Part shown: piece after piece, positions 1-7,124 of the stretch
How the letters are laid out: each line of letters opens with the position of its first letter
How positions within the stretch are numbered: position 1 is the stretch's first letter
Origin: DUAL01 sp964478325
Lineage (GTDB): Bacteria > Bacteroidota > Bacteroidia > Flavobacteriales > BACL11
DNA length: 11,588 nucleotides
Assembly (NCBI GenBank): GCA_964478325.1
Contig: CAYZIA010000051.1
Location: 1-11,588 of the forward strand
Direction of reading: 5' to 3'
Notes under the pieces: generated by a model
What the model was told of the DNA's origin: nothing
The model's database searches: none
The model's input: only the letters and a program-made list of their open reading frames with translations
Program-made: the position numbers and the translations under genes

Positions 1-930
1 ACTTTTAAAAGCTGCAATATCAGGATGAGAATTATCTGAAAGCAAAAGGATATTGTATTTAGAATCAAGAATATCTACAAAAATCTCATAATTATTATTG
101 GTTTTGTTTTTTTCTGATTCTAAGTTAGAAATTTGCACAACATATCTTTGTAATCCTTTTTCTTTCGCATATATTTTTAATGGAATCTTTAAGTAATAAT
201 CATCTTTATCTATTTTAATACTTTGCCTATGCAAAAGTGATTTTCCATCATATAATTTGAATTCTACCTCTTCAGTCTTACAATTAAATCCAGCTATCAA
301 AACTTCTACAGGAAACTCATTTCCTAAAAAAGCAATCTCATTGTATTCCACATCTTTTATTAATAAATCTTTCCTTTGTATAGTGTCTCCAATTGCAATT
401 GGGAAAATAGGAATATTTGTAGTATTTGACTTGTAAATAGGGTTTTCACCTACATTATAAAGGCCATCAGTTGCAATTACTATTCCCGCTACATTTCGGT
501 TAATAAAACGACTCTCTAATTCATCAAACAAATTGGAATAATTGCTTTGCATACCATCTAATTCCTTTGTTAAACCATTCTTAATTGATTGATCAAAATG
601 AAAATGGAAAACATCAAAATCTTCCTTTGTTTGCTCTGATAAAAAAGATAAATCCTCATAAATATTATAATCTTTTACAGAAGATGAAGCGTCTTGAGCT
701 ATAATAAGAATTGGTTTTTCTTTTTGTCTAAGAAATGATCTTACTAAAGGAGATAAAAGTAAAAAACAGAGAAAAGAAACCACTAAAAATCTAAATGAGA
801 AAAGAACTCTTTTTATCCAAAGACTATCAATCTTTTCTTCTTTATTATATAAAAAATAGGCATATCCTATACCTATGAATAAAGCCAATATACTTAAACC
901 GACAGGAAAATTTGTGCTTATGCCAAACAT
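1..930 (-). CDS. Membrane-anchored VWA-domain protein (C-terminus beyond the window edge)
   Basis: This is an open frame of 310 codons from an ATG at 930 to the left edge, so the protein is partial. Two hydrophobic segments (about residues 9-28 and 44-64) separated by a short charged stretch suggest a membrane anchor. A VWA-like domain follows: the strand ILIIAQ leads into D80-A-S82-S-S84, matching the MIDAS metal-site motif DxSxS, and IVIATDG at about 150-156 matches the later TDG strand. After about residue 190 come beta-rich segments, and the last visible residues (ILLLSDNSHPDIAAFK) look like the start of a Rossmann-like domain that I recall following VWA in large Bacteroidota proteins. 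The start lies 4 bases after the fabG stop, so the two genes are probably co-transcribed. Function and ligand are unknown. A relation to the Bat/aerotolerance VWA proteins is possible but not shown. Without the C-terminus a fuller call is not possible. Confidence 0.75.
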   Translation of the reverse strand, partial: MFGISTNFPVGLSILALFIGIGYAYFLYNKEEKIDSLWIKRVLFSFRFLVVSFLCFLLLSPLVRSFLRQKEKPILIIAQDASSSVKDYNIYEDLSFLSEQTKEDFDVFHFHFDQSIKNGLTKELDGMQSNYSNLFDELESRFINRNVAGIVIATDGLYNVGENPIYKSNTTNIPIFPIAIGDTIQRKDLLIKDVEYNEIAFLGNEFPVEVLIAGFNCKTEEVEFKLYDGKSLLHRQSIKIDKDDYYLKIPLKIYAKEKGLQRYVVQISNLESEKNKTNNNYEIFVDILDSKYNILLLSDNSHPDIAAFKS

Positions 931-934
931 AAAA

Positions 935-1681
935 TTAGGTGAGCATTCCTCCACATACATTCAGCACTTGACCTGTAATATAGGAAGACATGTCAGAAGC
1001 TAAAAATAAAGCGGTGTTTGCAATATCCTCAGGATTTCCACCTCTTTTTAAAGGAATCTGATTTCTCCATTCTTGCACTTGTTGTTCACCCAAAGTTTCC
1101 GTCATTTCAGTTTCAATAAATCCAGGCGAAATGGCATTGCATCTAATATTTCTAGAGCCCAATTCCAAAGCAATTGATTTAGTAAAGCCAATAATAGCTG
1201 CTTTTGAGGCAGCATAATTAGCTTGTCCTGAATTTCCTTTTACTCCTACTACTGAACTCATATTGATTATGGAACCTTTTCTTTGTTTTAACATTGGTTG
1301 CATTACGGCTTTTGTAAGGTTAAAAACCGATTTCATATTTACTTTCATCACATTATCAAAATCCTCTTCACTCATTCGCATTAGTAAATTATCTTTTGTG
1401 ATTCCGGCATTATTTACAAGAACATCAATGCTGCCAAATTCTTCCATTACATCAGCTGCTAACTTTTGTGCCGCATCAAAATCAGATGCGTCTGATTTAT
1501 AAGCTTTTACTTTACAGCCATCTACTGAAAGTTTTTCTTCCAAGGCTTTTGCTTTCTTATCAGATGAGTGGTATGTAAAAGCAATATTTGCTCCATGAGA
1601 GGCAAATACTTCTGTAATTCCTTTACCGATACCTCTACTAGCACCTGTTATAATTACGGTTTTTCCTTCTAGTAATTTCAT
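935..1681 (-). CDS. fabG: 3-oxoacyl-[acyl-carrier-protein] reductase FabG
   Basis: A 248-residue short-chain dehydrogenase/reductase of normal FabG length. It should reduce 3-ketoacyl-ACP to 3-hydroxyacyl-ACP with NADPH in type II fatty-acid synthesis in the cytosol. Visible motifs are the nucleotide-binding TGASRGIG (12-19), NNAG (90-93), catalytic-tetrad N115, S143, Y156 and K160 (YAASK), and SPGFIETEMT (185-194) after the active site. The C-terminal ITGQVLNVCGG is also typical. Spacing between Ser, Tyr and Lys equals that of E. coli FabG (S138, Y151, K155). The ATG at 1681 gives the standard N-terminus directly before the Rossmann fold. The gene stands alone, without fabD, fabF or acpP, next to a VWA membrane protein. 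SDR paralogues acting on other ketones can look alike, but the motif set fits FabG closely. Confidence 0.93.
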   Translation of the reverse strand: MKLLEGKTVIITGASRGIGKGITEVFASHGANIAFTYHSSDKKAKALEEKLSVDGCKVKAYKSDASDFDAAQKLAADVMEEFGSIDVLVNNAGITKDNLLMRMSEEDFDNVMKVNMKSVFNLTKAVMQPMLKQRKGSIINMSSVVGVKGNSGQANYAASKAAIIGFTKSIALELGSRNIRCNAISPGFIETEMTETLGEQQVQEWRNQIPLKRGGNPEDIANTALFLASDMSSYITGQVLNVCGGMLT

Positions 1682-1700
1682 AAGTTGCTTTTTGAATTTT

Positions 1701-1708
1701 CAAAGATA
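1701..1708 (-). promoter_or_regulatory. Possible -7 element (TATCTTTG) of fabG
   Basis: On the minus strand TATCTTTG matches the Bacteroidota primary-sigma -7 consensus TAnnTTTG and ends 20 bases before the fabG ATG. The gene needs its own promoter because a strong terminator lies just upstream. No TTG is found at the expected -33 position, which falls inside the terminator stem, so the call is tentative. Confidence 0.4.
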
Positions 1709-1709
1709 G

Positions 1710-1738
1710 AAAAAAGCCCCGACTAGCGGGGCTTTTTT
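1710..1738 (-). terminator. Rho-independent terminator after the parE-parC-ywaF-like unit
   Basis: A perfect inverted repeat: six GC pairs (GCCCCG at 1716-1721 with CGGGGC at 1727-1732) around a five-base ACTAG loop. It is extended by an A6 run at 1710-1715 pairing with a T6 run at 1733-1738, so the transcript ends in a U tract. It begins 14 bases after the stop codon of the membrane-protein gene. The A and T runs make it symmetric, so it could act in both directions. It isolates fabG from the upstream genes. Confidence 0.9.
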
Positions 1739-1752
1739 AGATTTATAGTTTA

Positions 1753-2433
1753 CTAACTTCTTTTACATATAATCAAATGAATAATATAAATATGAACCAA
1801 TGTAATTAATTCCAAAAGTAAGATATAATAGGGCCACTCACCTATTACCAGAGGATTATCTACAATGGGTTTAGCCTTCAAATACATATAGTTGGAATTG
1901 ATTATAAAGTTTAGTGGGAAAATAAATACAACTGGAATTTGAAGCCGATAGAAAGTATGTATCCAGGCTCTTGTTCTTGGTTTCATCTTCATGATAAGCG
2001 TTAAGTACAAAGGAACCAAAAGCATCCCTGCGTGCACAAAATAAAAATCAAAGAAAAACCAATTAGAAATACCGTTGGTAAGCTCTGGAGTTAGCAGAGA
2101 ATGAAATCCGGCAGGAATAGCTAAAAATAAACACCATTCGTACATCCATTGCGTTTTACTTAAAAGAGTAATGACGCAAATAATAAAAGAAATTCTACAA
2201 AGATGAAGTGGTAAATGATCCTGAATATTCCATGTTCCGTTTTTTAGAGTGGTTATCAAAGTAATAAGATATACCAGGATAAATACAACTGCTAGAACTT
2301 TTCCAAATCTCTCTTTTATTTTTAAAGATTGAGTTCTCAGTAGAAATAAAAGAAGAGTAACAGAAAGAAAAGAACTTAATAATCCTATCCACCAAGGTAT
2401 GCTCAAAGGCTCAATAATAAAGTGTTCTACCAA
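1753..2433 (-). CDS. YwaF/TIGR02206-type integral membrane protein, possibly TMEM164-like
   Basis: A 226-residue protein made almost wholly of hydrophobic segments (roughly 13-33, 47-63, 80-92, 97-116, 124-147, 162-180 and 199-222), so six or seven membrane helices. The motif LPLHLC (74-79) at the end of the second helix, followed by NYMYLKAKP (180-189), fits the conserved bacterial family TIGR02206/YwaF, which falls in the same superfamily as eukaryotic TMEM164. TMEM164 is reported to be a cysteine-dependent lysophospholipid acyltransferase, and C79 lies in the corresponding conserved motif, so an acyl-transfer role is conceivable but inferred. The start lies 17 bases after the parC stop and a terminator follows the stop, so it is probably the last gene of the parE-parC transcript. 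No functional link to topoisomerase is evident. Family placement is fairly sure; function is not. Confidence 0.75.
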   Translation of the reverse strand: MVEHFIIEPLSIPWWIGLLSSFLSVTLLLFLLRTQSLKIKERFGKVLAVVFILVYLITLITTLKNGTWNIQDHLPLHLCRISFIICVITLLSKTQWMYEWCLFLAIPAGFHSLLTPELTNGISNWFFFDFYFVHAGMLLVPLYLTLIMKMKPRTRAWIHTFYRLQIPVVFIFPLNFIINSNYMYLKAKPIVDNPLVIGEWPYYILLLELITLVHIYIIHLIICKRS

Positions 2434-2450
2434 ATTTTATTTTTTTATTT

Positions 2451-5024
2451 CTATAAATCTAAACTGATTTGAGTATTTCCATCTTCTTCCGTTTCATCTA
2501 TTGTATTTTTCGATTCAATTATCTCTTTTTCTGACTCAAAAGGAAGAGAATCCAATAAATTTATCTCTTTTATCTTTTTATTAGAGAGTTTATTGCCAAT
2601 AGCATTAATCCCTTTTACGGCAATAAATTCCTCCAAACTAATAACAGCTTTTTTTCTTTCTTTACCCTTTTCTTTTACAAAAACTAATTCTGCTTGTGGA
2701 CGCCAATCAGTAGATATAATCTCTAAAATAGAACCCTTTGCATCAGATATGAAATTTAATCTTTTACTCTTTTTGTCTAGACGGAATCTTTTCACAAAAT
2801 AACACTGTTTTTTTCCATCAAAATATATAGCTGAAATTGGTTTCTTGGAATTGAACTTTTCAATTACAATCATATCCTCATCAAAATGAGCAGAAAGTTC
2901 AACCTCTTTCAATTCTAATTCCCCTTTCTGATTGATACAAAGGATTTTATCTTCAGCATCAAATGCGCCCAAAAACTCTCCTCTTTCATCTACATTCAGT
3001 CTGTGCACAGCATCATCAAACCAAATCTTTCTAGCAGCCAAAGTAGAAATACCCTCTGATTTTAGCTCTACCTTCTTTATAGTATTTTTAGTAACTATTT
3101 TTCCATTAGTTCCTCTACCCTTAATTGGAATTTCTGAGAAATCAATATCAATTTTCAATTTCTTCAACTTTTGCAATGCGCGCAAATACACACATACTTG
3201 CTCTGCTTGCCCATTTGGATTGGCTGTAAAATAAAGCACTTTACTTCCTTTTTCCGATTTGACAAGAAAATAGTTCTTATTACGGGTAACTCCTTTTACA
3301 GCAAATCGTTTTATCATATTATATCCTGATTTTCCATCTTTGTAAATCATATTGTAAATGGTACGCTCATCTCCTTTTTTAAATATTCCACAATGGATAA
3401 TGTCTTTTCCAACAAAAGTTTTATCATCCACTTTTATTATAATCATACTTCCATCTTTTTTGAAAATGATAATATCATCAATATCAGAACAATCACACAC
3501 ATATTCATCTTTTCTAAGAGTAGTTCCTATAAATCCTTCTTTTCTATTTACATAAAGTTTCTTGCTTGCTACCACTACCTTTTTCGCTTCTATATTTTCA
3601 AAGGTTTTTATTTCTGTTTTTCTTTTAAATTCTTTACCATAATTTTTCTTCAATTCTTTGAAATAAGCAATAGCATAATCAGTCAAATTATTTAAATTAT
3701 ATTTTACTTCTTTTAATCTTTCTTCTAATTTTAAGATGTCATTTTTTGCTTTCTCTAAATCAAATTTGGTAATTCTTTTTATCTTAATTTCTGTAAGCTG
3801 ACTAATATCTTTATTTGTTACTTCACGTAGAAGCTTCTTAGTATATGGTTTTAGTCCTTTATGAATTGTGGAAATAACTTCTTCCCAGCTTTCTAATTCT
3901 TCAATTTGGTGGTAGATTCTATTTTCAATAAATATCCTTTCAAGGGAAGCAAAATGCCATTTATCTTGAAGCTCATGCAATACCACCTCCAACTCCTGTT
4001 TTAGTAAATCTAGTGTTCTATTTGTTGAAATACGTAAGATTTCCGATACACCTAAAAATTTTGGTGTTTCATCCTCAATTATACAAGAAAGTGGAGATAT
4101 AGAAACTTCACAATTGGTAAAACTATAAAGGGCGTCTATAGTTTTATCGGGTGATACTTTGGCTGGAAGCGTAATGGCTATTTCTACATTTTCAGCCGTA
4201 TTATCCTCTATCTTTTTTATCTTAATCTTTCCTTGATCATTGGCCTTTATTATGGAAGAAATTAAAGAAGTTGTGGTCGTTGAAAAAGGAATCTCAGAAA
4301 TAATAAGAGTGCTTTTATCTTCTTGTGAGATTTTTGCTCTTACTCTAATTCTTCCTCCCCTTTGCCCATCATTATAATTAGTGAAGTCAGCCATTCCACC
4401 ACTAAAAAAATCAGGAAAGATTCTTGGTTTCACACCTTTCAGGATTTTGATAGAAGCATTAATTAGCTCATTAAAATTATGAGGCATTATTTTGGTAGAA
4501 AGTCCAACAGCAATACCCTCTACCCCTTGGGTTAAAAGCAAGGGGAACTTTACTGGTAAAGTTACTGGCTCCTTACTTCTGCCATCATAAGATGGAATCC
4601 ACTCTGTAATTTTTGAATTGTAAAGTATTTCTAAAGCAAATTTACTAAGGCGGACTTCAATATATCTTGGAGCTGCTGCCTTATCACCTGTGAAAGTATT
4701 TCCCCAGTTTCCTTGCATATCGAGTAAAAGATCTTTTTGTCCTATTTGTATAAGCGCATCACCAATAGAAGCATCTCCATGAGGATGATATTTCATGGTA
4801 TGCCCTATTACATTGGCAACTTTATGATATCTACCATCATCTAACTCTTTTAAAGAATGAAGTATTCTTCTTTGTACTGGTTTTAACCCATCTTCAATAT
4901 ATGGTACGGATCTTTCCAAAATAACGTAAGAAGCGTAATCTAAAAACCATTGCTCATACATACCCGAAACATGTATTACATCTTTTAGGTTTTCTCCATT
5001 TATATTGCTGGACTCTTTATTCAT
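2451..5024 (-). CDS. parC: DNA topoisomerase IV subunit A (ParC)
   Basis: An 857-residue type IIA topoisomerase A subunit, which cuts and religates both DNA strands for decatenation of daughter chromosomes. The N-terminal winged-helix/tower region carries DGLKPVQRRIL (45-55), the quinolone-pocket stretch HPHGDASIGD (80-89) and the active-site tyrosine Y121 in AAAPRYIE. I171 in GVEGIAVGLST is the expected intercalating isoleucine. A charged coiled-coil arm spans about 340-465. The C-terminal domain (about 485-815) looks like a beta-pinwheel with a degenerate GyrA-box-like IKGRGTNGK (633-641) rather than QRGGKG, favouring ParC over GyrA. A low-complexity acidic tail ends the protein (about 827-857). 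The partner gene lies 59 bases upstream, which further supports topoisomerase IV. The residue at the E. coli GyrA Ser83 position is A85. The ATG at 5024 sits at the end of a perfect inverted repeat. Confidence 0.93.
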   Translation of the reverse strand: MNKESSNINGENLKDVIHVSGMYEQWFLDYASYVILERSVPYIEDGLKPVQRRILHSLKELDDGRYHKVANVIGHTMKYHPHGDASIGDALIQIGQKDLLLDMQGNWGNTFTGDKAAAPRYIEVRLSKFALEILYNSKITEWIPSYDGRSKEPVTLPVKFPLLLTQGVEGIAVGLSTKIMPHNFNELINASIKILKGVKPRIFPDFFSGGMADFTNYNDGQRGGRIRVRAKISQEDKSTLIISEIPFSTTTTSLISSIIKANDQGKIKIKKIEDNTAENVEIAITLPAKVSPDKTIDALYSFTNCEVSISPLSCIIEDETPKFLGVSEILRISTNRTLDLLKQELEVVLHELQDKWHFASLERIFIENRIYHQIEELESWEEVISTIHKGLKPYTKKLLREVTNKDISQLTEIKIKRITKFDLEKAKNDILKLEERLKEVKYNLNNLTDYAIAYFKELKKNYGKEFKRKTEIKTFENIEAKKVVVASKKLYVNRKEGFIGTTLRKDEYVCDCSDIDDIIIFKKDGSMIIIKVDDKTFVGKDIIHCGIFKKGDERTIYNMIYKDGKSGYNMIKRFAVKGVTRNKNYFLVKSEKGSKVLYFTANPNGQAEQVCVYLRALQKLKKLKIDIDFSEIPIKGRGTNGKIVTKNTIKKVELKSEGISTLAARKIWFDDAVHRLNVDERGEFLGAFDAEDKILCINQKGELELKEVELSAHFDEDMIVIEKFNSKKPISAIYFDGKKQCYFVKRFRLDKKSKRLNFISDAKGSILEIISTDWRPQAELVFVKEKGKERKKAVISLEEFIAVKGINAIGNKLSNKKIKEINLLDSLPFESEKEIIESKNTIDETEEDGNTQISLDL

Positions 5025-5042
5025 TCTTATTTTGAATAAGAA
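5024..5042 (-). promoter_or_regulatory. Perfect AU-rich inverted repeat abutting the parC start codon
   Basis: In the mRNA sense the eight bases TTCTTATT and their exact complement AATAAGAA flank a CAA loop, and the last A is the first base of the parC ATG. The hairpin would cover the whole region where a ribosome normally docks. It has only one GC pair, so its stability is low and a regulatory role is inference. Confidence 0.4.
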
Positions 5043-5083
5043 ATATAATATGGTCTATTATTTTTCTTGATATTTTACAATTA

Positions 5084-6934
5084 CTATTCATCTTCAATTA
5101 TTTCGTTTTCTACTTTCAAATTTTCAATAATAAACTTTTGCCTTTCTGGAGTGTTTTTTCCCATATAAAAACTTAAAATCTCCTCAATTCCAGCTTCTTT
5201 TCCAATTATCACTGGTTCAAGGCGCATATTTTTTCCAATAAAATGCTTAAACTCTGATGGAGATATTTCTCCTAACCCTTTAAATCTTGTGATTTCTGCA
5301 TTTTTTCCAATCTTTTCAATAGCTTCTATTTTTTCTTTTTCGCTATAACTATAAAAAGTTTTCTTTTTGTTTCTAACTCTAAAAAGAGGTGTTTCCAAAA
5401 TATGCACATGCCCTTCTTTTACAAGTTCAGGGAAAAACTTCAAAAAGAAAGTAATAAGCAAAAGACGAATATGCATTCCATCTACATCCGCATCAGTTGC
5501 TAATACAATCTTATTATATCGTAATCCCTCAATACCATCTTCAATATTAAGCGCCGCTTGCAAAAGATTAAACTCCTCATTTTCGTAAACAACTTTTTTA
5601 TTTAATCCAAAGGAATTAAGTGGCTTTCCTCTTAAGCTAAAAACTGCTTGAGTGCTTACATCACGCGTTTTGGTAATAGAACCAGAAGCTGAATCGCCCT
5701 CTGTGATAAAAATGGTAGTATCTGTCCGACTCTCTTTTTTTAAATCATTATAATGTACCCTACAATCTCTTAGTTTTTTATTGTGCAGGTTGGCTTTCTT
5801 TGCTCTTTCTCTGGCCAATTTCTTAACTCCAGCCATGGCTTTTCTTTCATTTTCTGCTTGCTGAATTTTATTTTGTAGAACAACTGCAGTTTCAGGATGT
5901 TTATGCAGGTAATTATCCAATTGAGTTTTGATAAAATCATTTACAAATGTTCGAATAGTTACACCAGAAGGTTCCATTTCATTTGAGCCCAATTTAGTTT
6001 TGGTTTGCGATTCAAAAACTGGTTCAATTATTTTTATACTTATGGCTGCATATACAGCTTGCCTGATGTCTACTGCATCATAATTTTTACCATAAAACTC
6101 CCGAATTGTTTTTGCTATTGCCTCACGAAAAGAGCTTTGATGCGTACCGCCTTGAACTGTATGCTGTCCATTTACAAAGGAATAATATTGCTCGGAATAC
6201 TGATTTTTGCAATGAGTAAGCGCTACCTCAATATCATCTCCTTTTAGGTGAATAATAGGGTATAAAATTTCAGAATCAATATCTCGCTCTAATAAATCGT
6301 AAAGTCCGTTTTTAGAAATGAATCTTTGTCCGTTATAAAGTATGGTTAAGCCAGGATTTAAAAAGCAATAATTCCAAAGCATTTTCTCTACATACTCATT
6401 GATAAAACGGTATTTTCCAAAAAGTTCTCCATCAGGAATAAAAGTAACCTTTGTTCCTTTTCTGGAAGCATTATCTTGAATTGGCTCTTCATTTAAAATA
6501 ACTCCTTTGTCAAACTCTACCAATTTACTCTTACCTTCCCTTACCGATTTTATCTTAAAATAGGAAGAAAGCGCATTTACTGCCTTTGTTCCAACACCAT
6601 TTAATCCAACTGATTTTTTAAAAACTTTGGAATCATATTTTGCACCAGTATTTATTTTTGAAACGCAATCAATGACTTTTCCAAGTGGAATTCCTCTCCC
6701 AAAGTCTCGCACAGAAGCCTTATTATTTTTGATGGAAACTTCAATGGTTTTACCATGTCCCATTACATATTCATCAATACAATTATCTATAACTTCTTTG
6801 AGTAAAACATATACCCCATCATCAGGAGATGAACCATTACCAATCTTCCCAATATACATGCCAGGCCTAAGTCGAATATGTTCTTTCCAATCTAAGGACC
6901 GAATGCTTTCTTCTGTATAATGTTGTTTTGACAT
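5084..6934 (-). CDS. parE: DNA topoisomerase IV subunit B (ParE)
   Basis: A 616-residue type IIA topoisomerase ATPase subunit; its length fits the short ParE class, without the GyrB insert of gamma-proteobacteria. The GHKL ATPase domain shows LRPGMYIG (22-29), the general base E47 with N51 (KEVIDN), VRDFGRGIP (75-83) with D77, and GLNGVGTKAVNALS (110-123). The transducer domain follows. The TOPRIM domain carries EGDSASGS (412-419), RGKPLN (435-440) and the metal-binding DADVD (481-485), then ends with RFKGLGE (550-556). It should bind and hydrolyse ATP to drive strand passage by ParC. It is the first gene of a parE-parC-membrane protein unit and has a plausible promoter 44 bases upstream. GyrB is the alternative, but pairing with a GyrA-box-poor A subunit argues for topoisomerase IV. 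Confidence 0.94.
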   Translation of the reverse strand: MSKQHYTEESIRSLDWKEHIRLRPGMYIGKIGNGSSPDDGVYVLLKEVIDNCIDEYVMGHGKTIEVSIKNNKASVRDFGRGIPLGKVIDCVSKINTGAKYDSKVFKKSVGLNGVGTKAVNALSSYFKIKSVREGKSKLVEFDKGVILNEEPIQDNASRKGTKVTFIPDGELFGKYRFINEYVEKMLWNYCFLNPGLTILYNGQRFISKNGLYDLLERDIDSEILYPIIHLKGDDIEVALTHCKNQYSEQYYSFVNGQHTVQGGTHQSSFREAIAKTIREFYGKNYDAVDIRQAVYAAISIKIIEPVFESQTKTKLGSNEMEPSGVTIRTFVNDFIKTQLDNYLHKHPETAVVLQNKIQQAENERKAMAGVKKLARERAKKANLHNKKLRDCRVHYNDLKKESRTDTTIFITEGDSASGSITKTRDVSTQAVFSLRGKPLNSFGLNKKVVYENEEFNLLQAALNIEDGIEGLRYNKIVLATDADVDGMHIRLLLITFFLKFFPELVKEGHVHILETPLFRVRNKKKTFYSYSEKEKIEAIEKIGKNAEITRFKGLGEISPSEFKHFIGKNMRLEPVIIGKEAGIEEILSFYMGKNTPERQKFIIENLKVENEIIEDE

Positions 6935-6977
6935 TTATAGTAAAAAAGTCTTAATTTTGAGTATTTCAGAATGAAAA

Positions 6978-7007
6978 CAAAAGTAAAAGAAAAAAAAATT
7001 ATCGGAA
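6978..7007 (-). promoter_or_regulatory. Probable parE promoter (TTC-N19-TACTTTTG)
   Basis: On the minus strand TACTTTTG (6985-6978) fits the Bacteroidota -7 element TAnnTTTG. Exactly 19 bases upstream is TTC (7007-7005), one base off the -33 element TTG. The spacer is largely a T-rich run. Transcription would begin near 6973, giving a leader of about 40 bases before the parE ATG. It lies in the 190-base gap between ychF and parE, which otherwise shows only weak AT-rich repeats and no strong terminator for ychF, so some read-through from ychF is possible. Confidence 0.5.
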
Positions 7008-7124
7008 TATTATCTGATTGGGTTTTTAACAATCTTTTCAACTTAAAAGATGTTGAGCGATTTTTTATTTGTAGTTTGTAAAAATAATACTATTTATATT
7101 CTTCTTTTTACAACAAATCAATTT

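Noticed and set aside
1263..1502. Plus-strand open frame inside fabG
   Set aside because: It lies antisense to the catalytic core of fabG and shows no independent coding evidence.
2593..3695. Plus-strand open frames across parC
   Set aside because: They lie antisense to a complete, motif-rich parC, have low-complexity Phe/Ile/Ser-rich translations and no family resemblance; they arise from AT-rich codon use.
2451..6934. Calling the pair gyrase (gyrB-gyrA)
   Set aside because: The A subunit lacks the QRGGKG GyrA box, having only a degenerate KGRGTNGK, and the genes are adjacent as parE-parC, so topoisomerase IV fits better.
7032..7051. Inverted repeat ATCTTTT/AAAAGAT downstream of ychF as a terminator
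   Set aside because: It has one GC pair in seven and no U tract on the minus-strand transcript; such repeats are expected by chance in this AT-rich gap.
7062..7084. TTTTTA/TAAAAA pairing after the ychF stop as a terminator
   Set aside because: The stem is six AU pairs with an 11-base loop, too weak to support.
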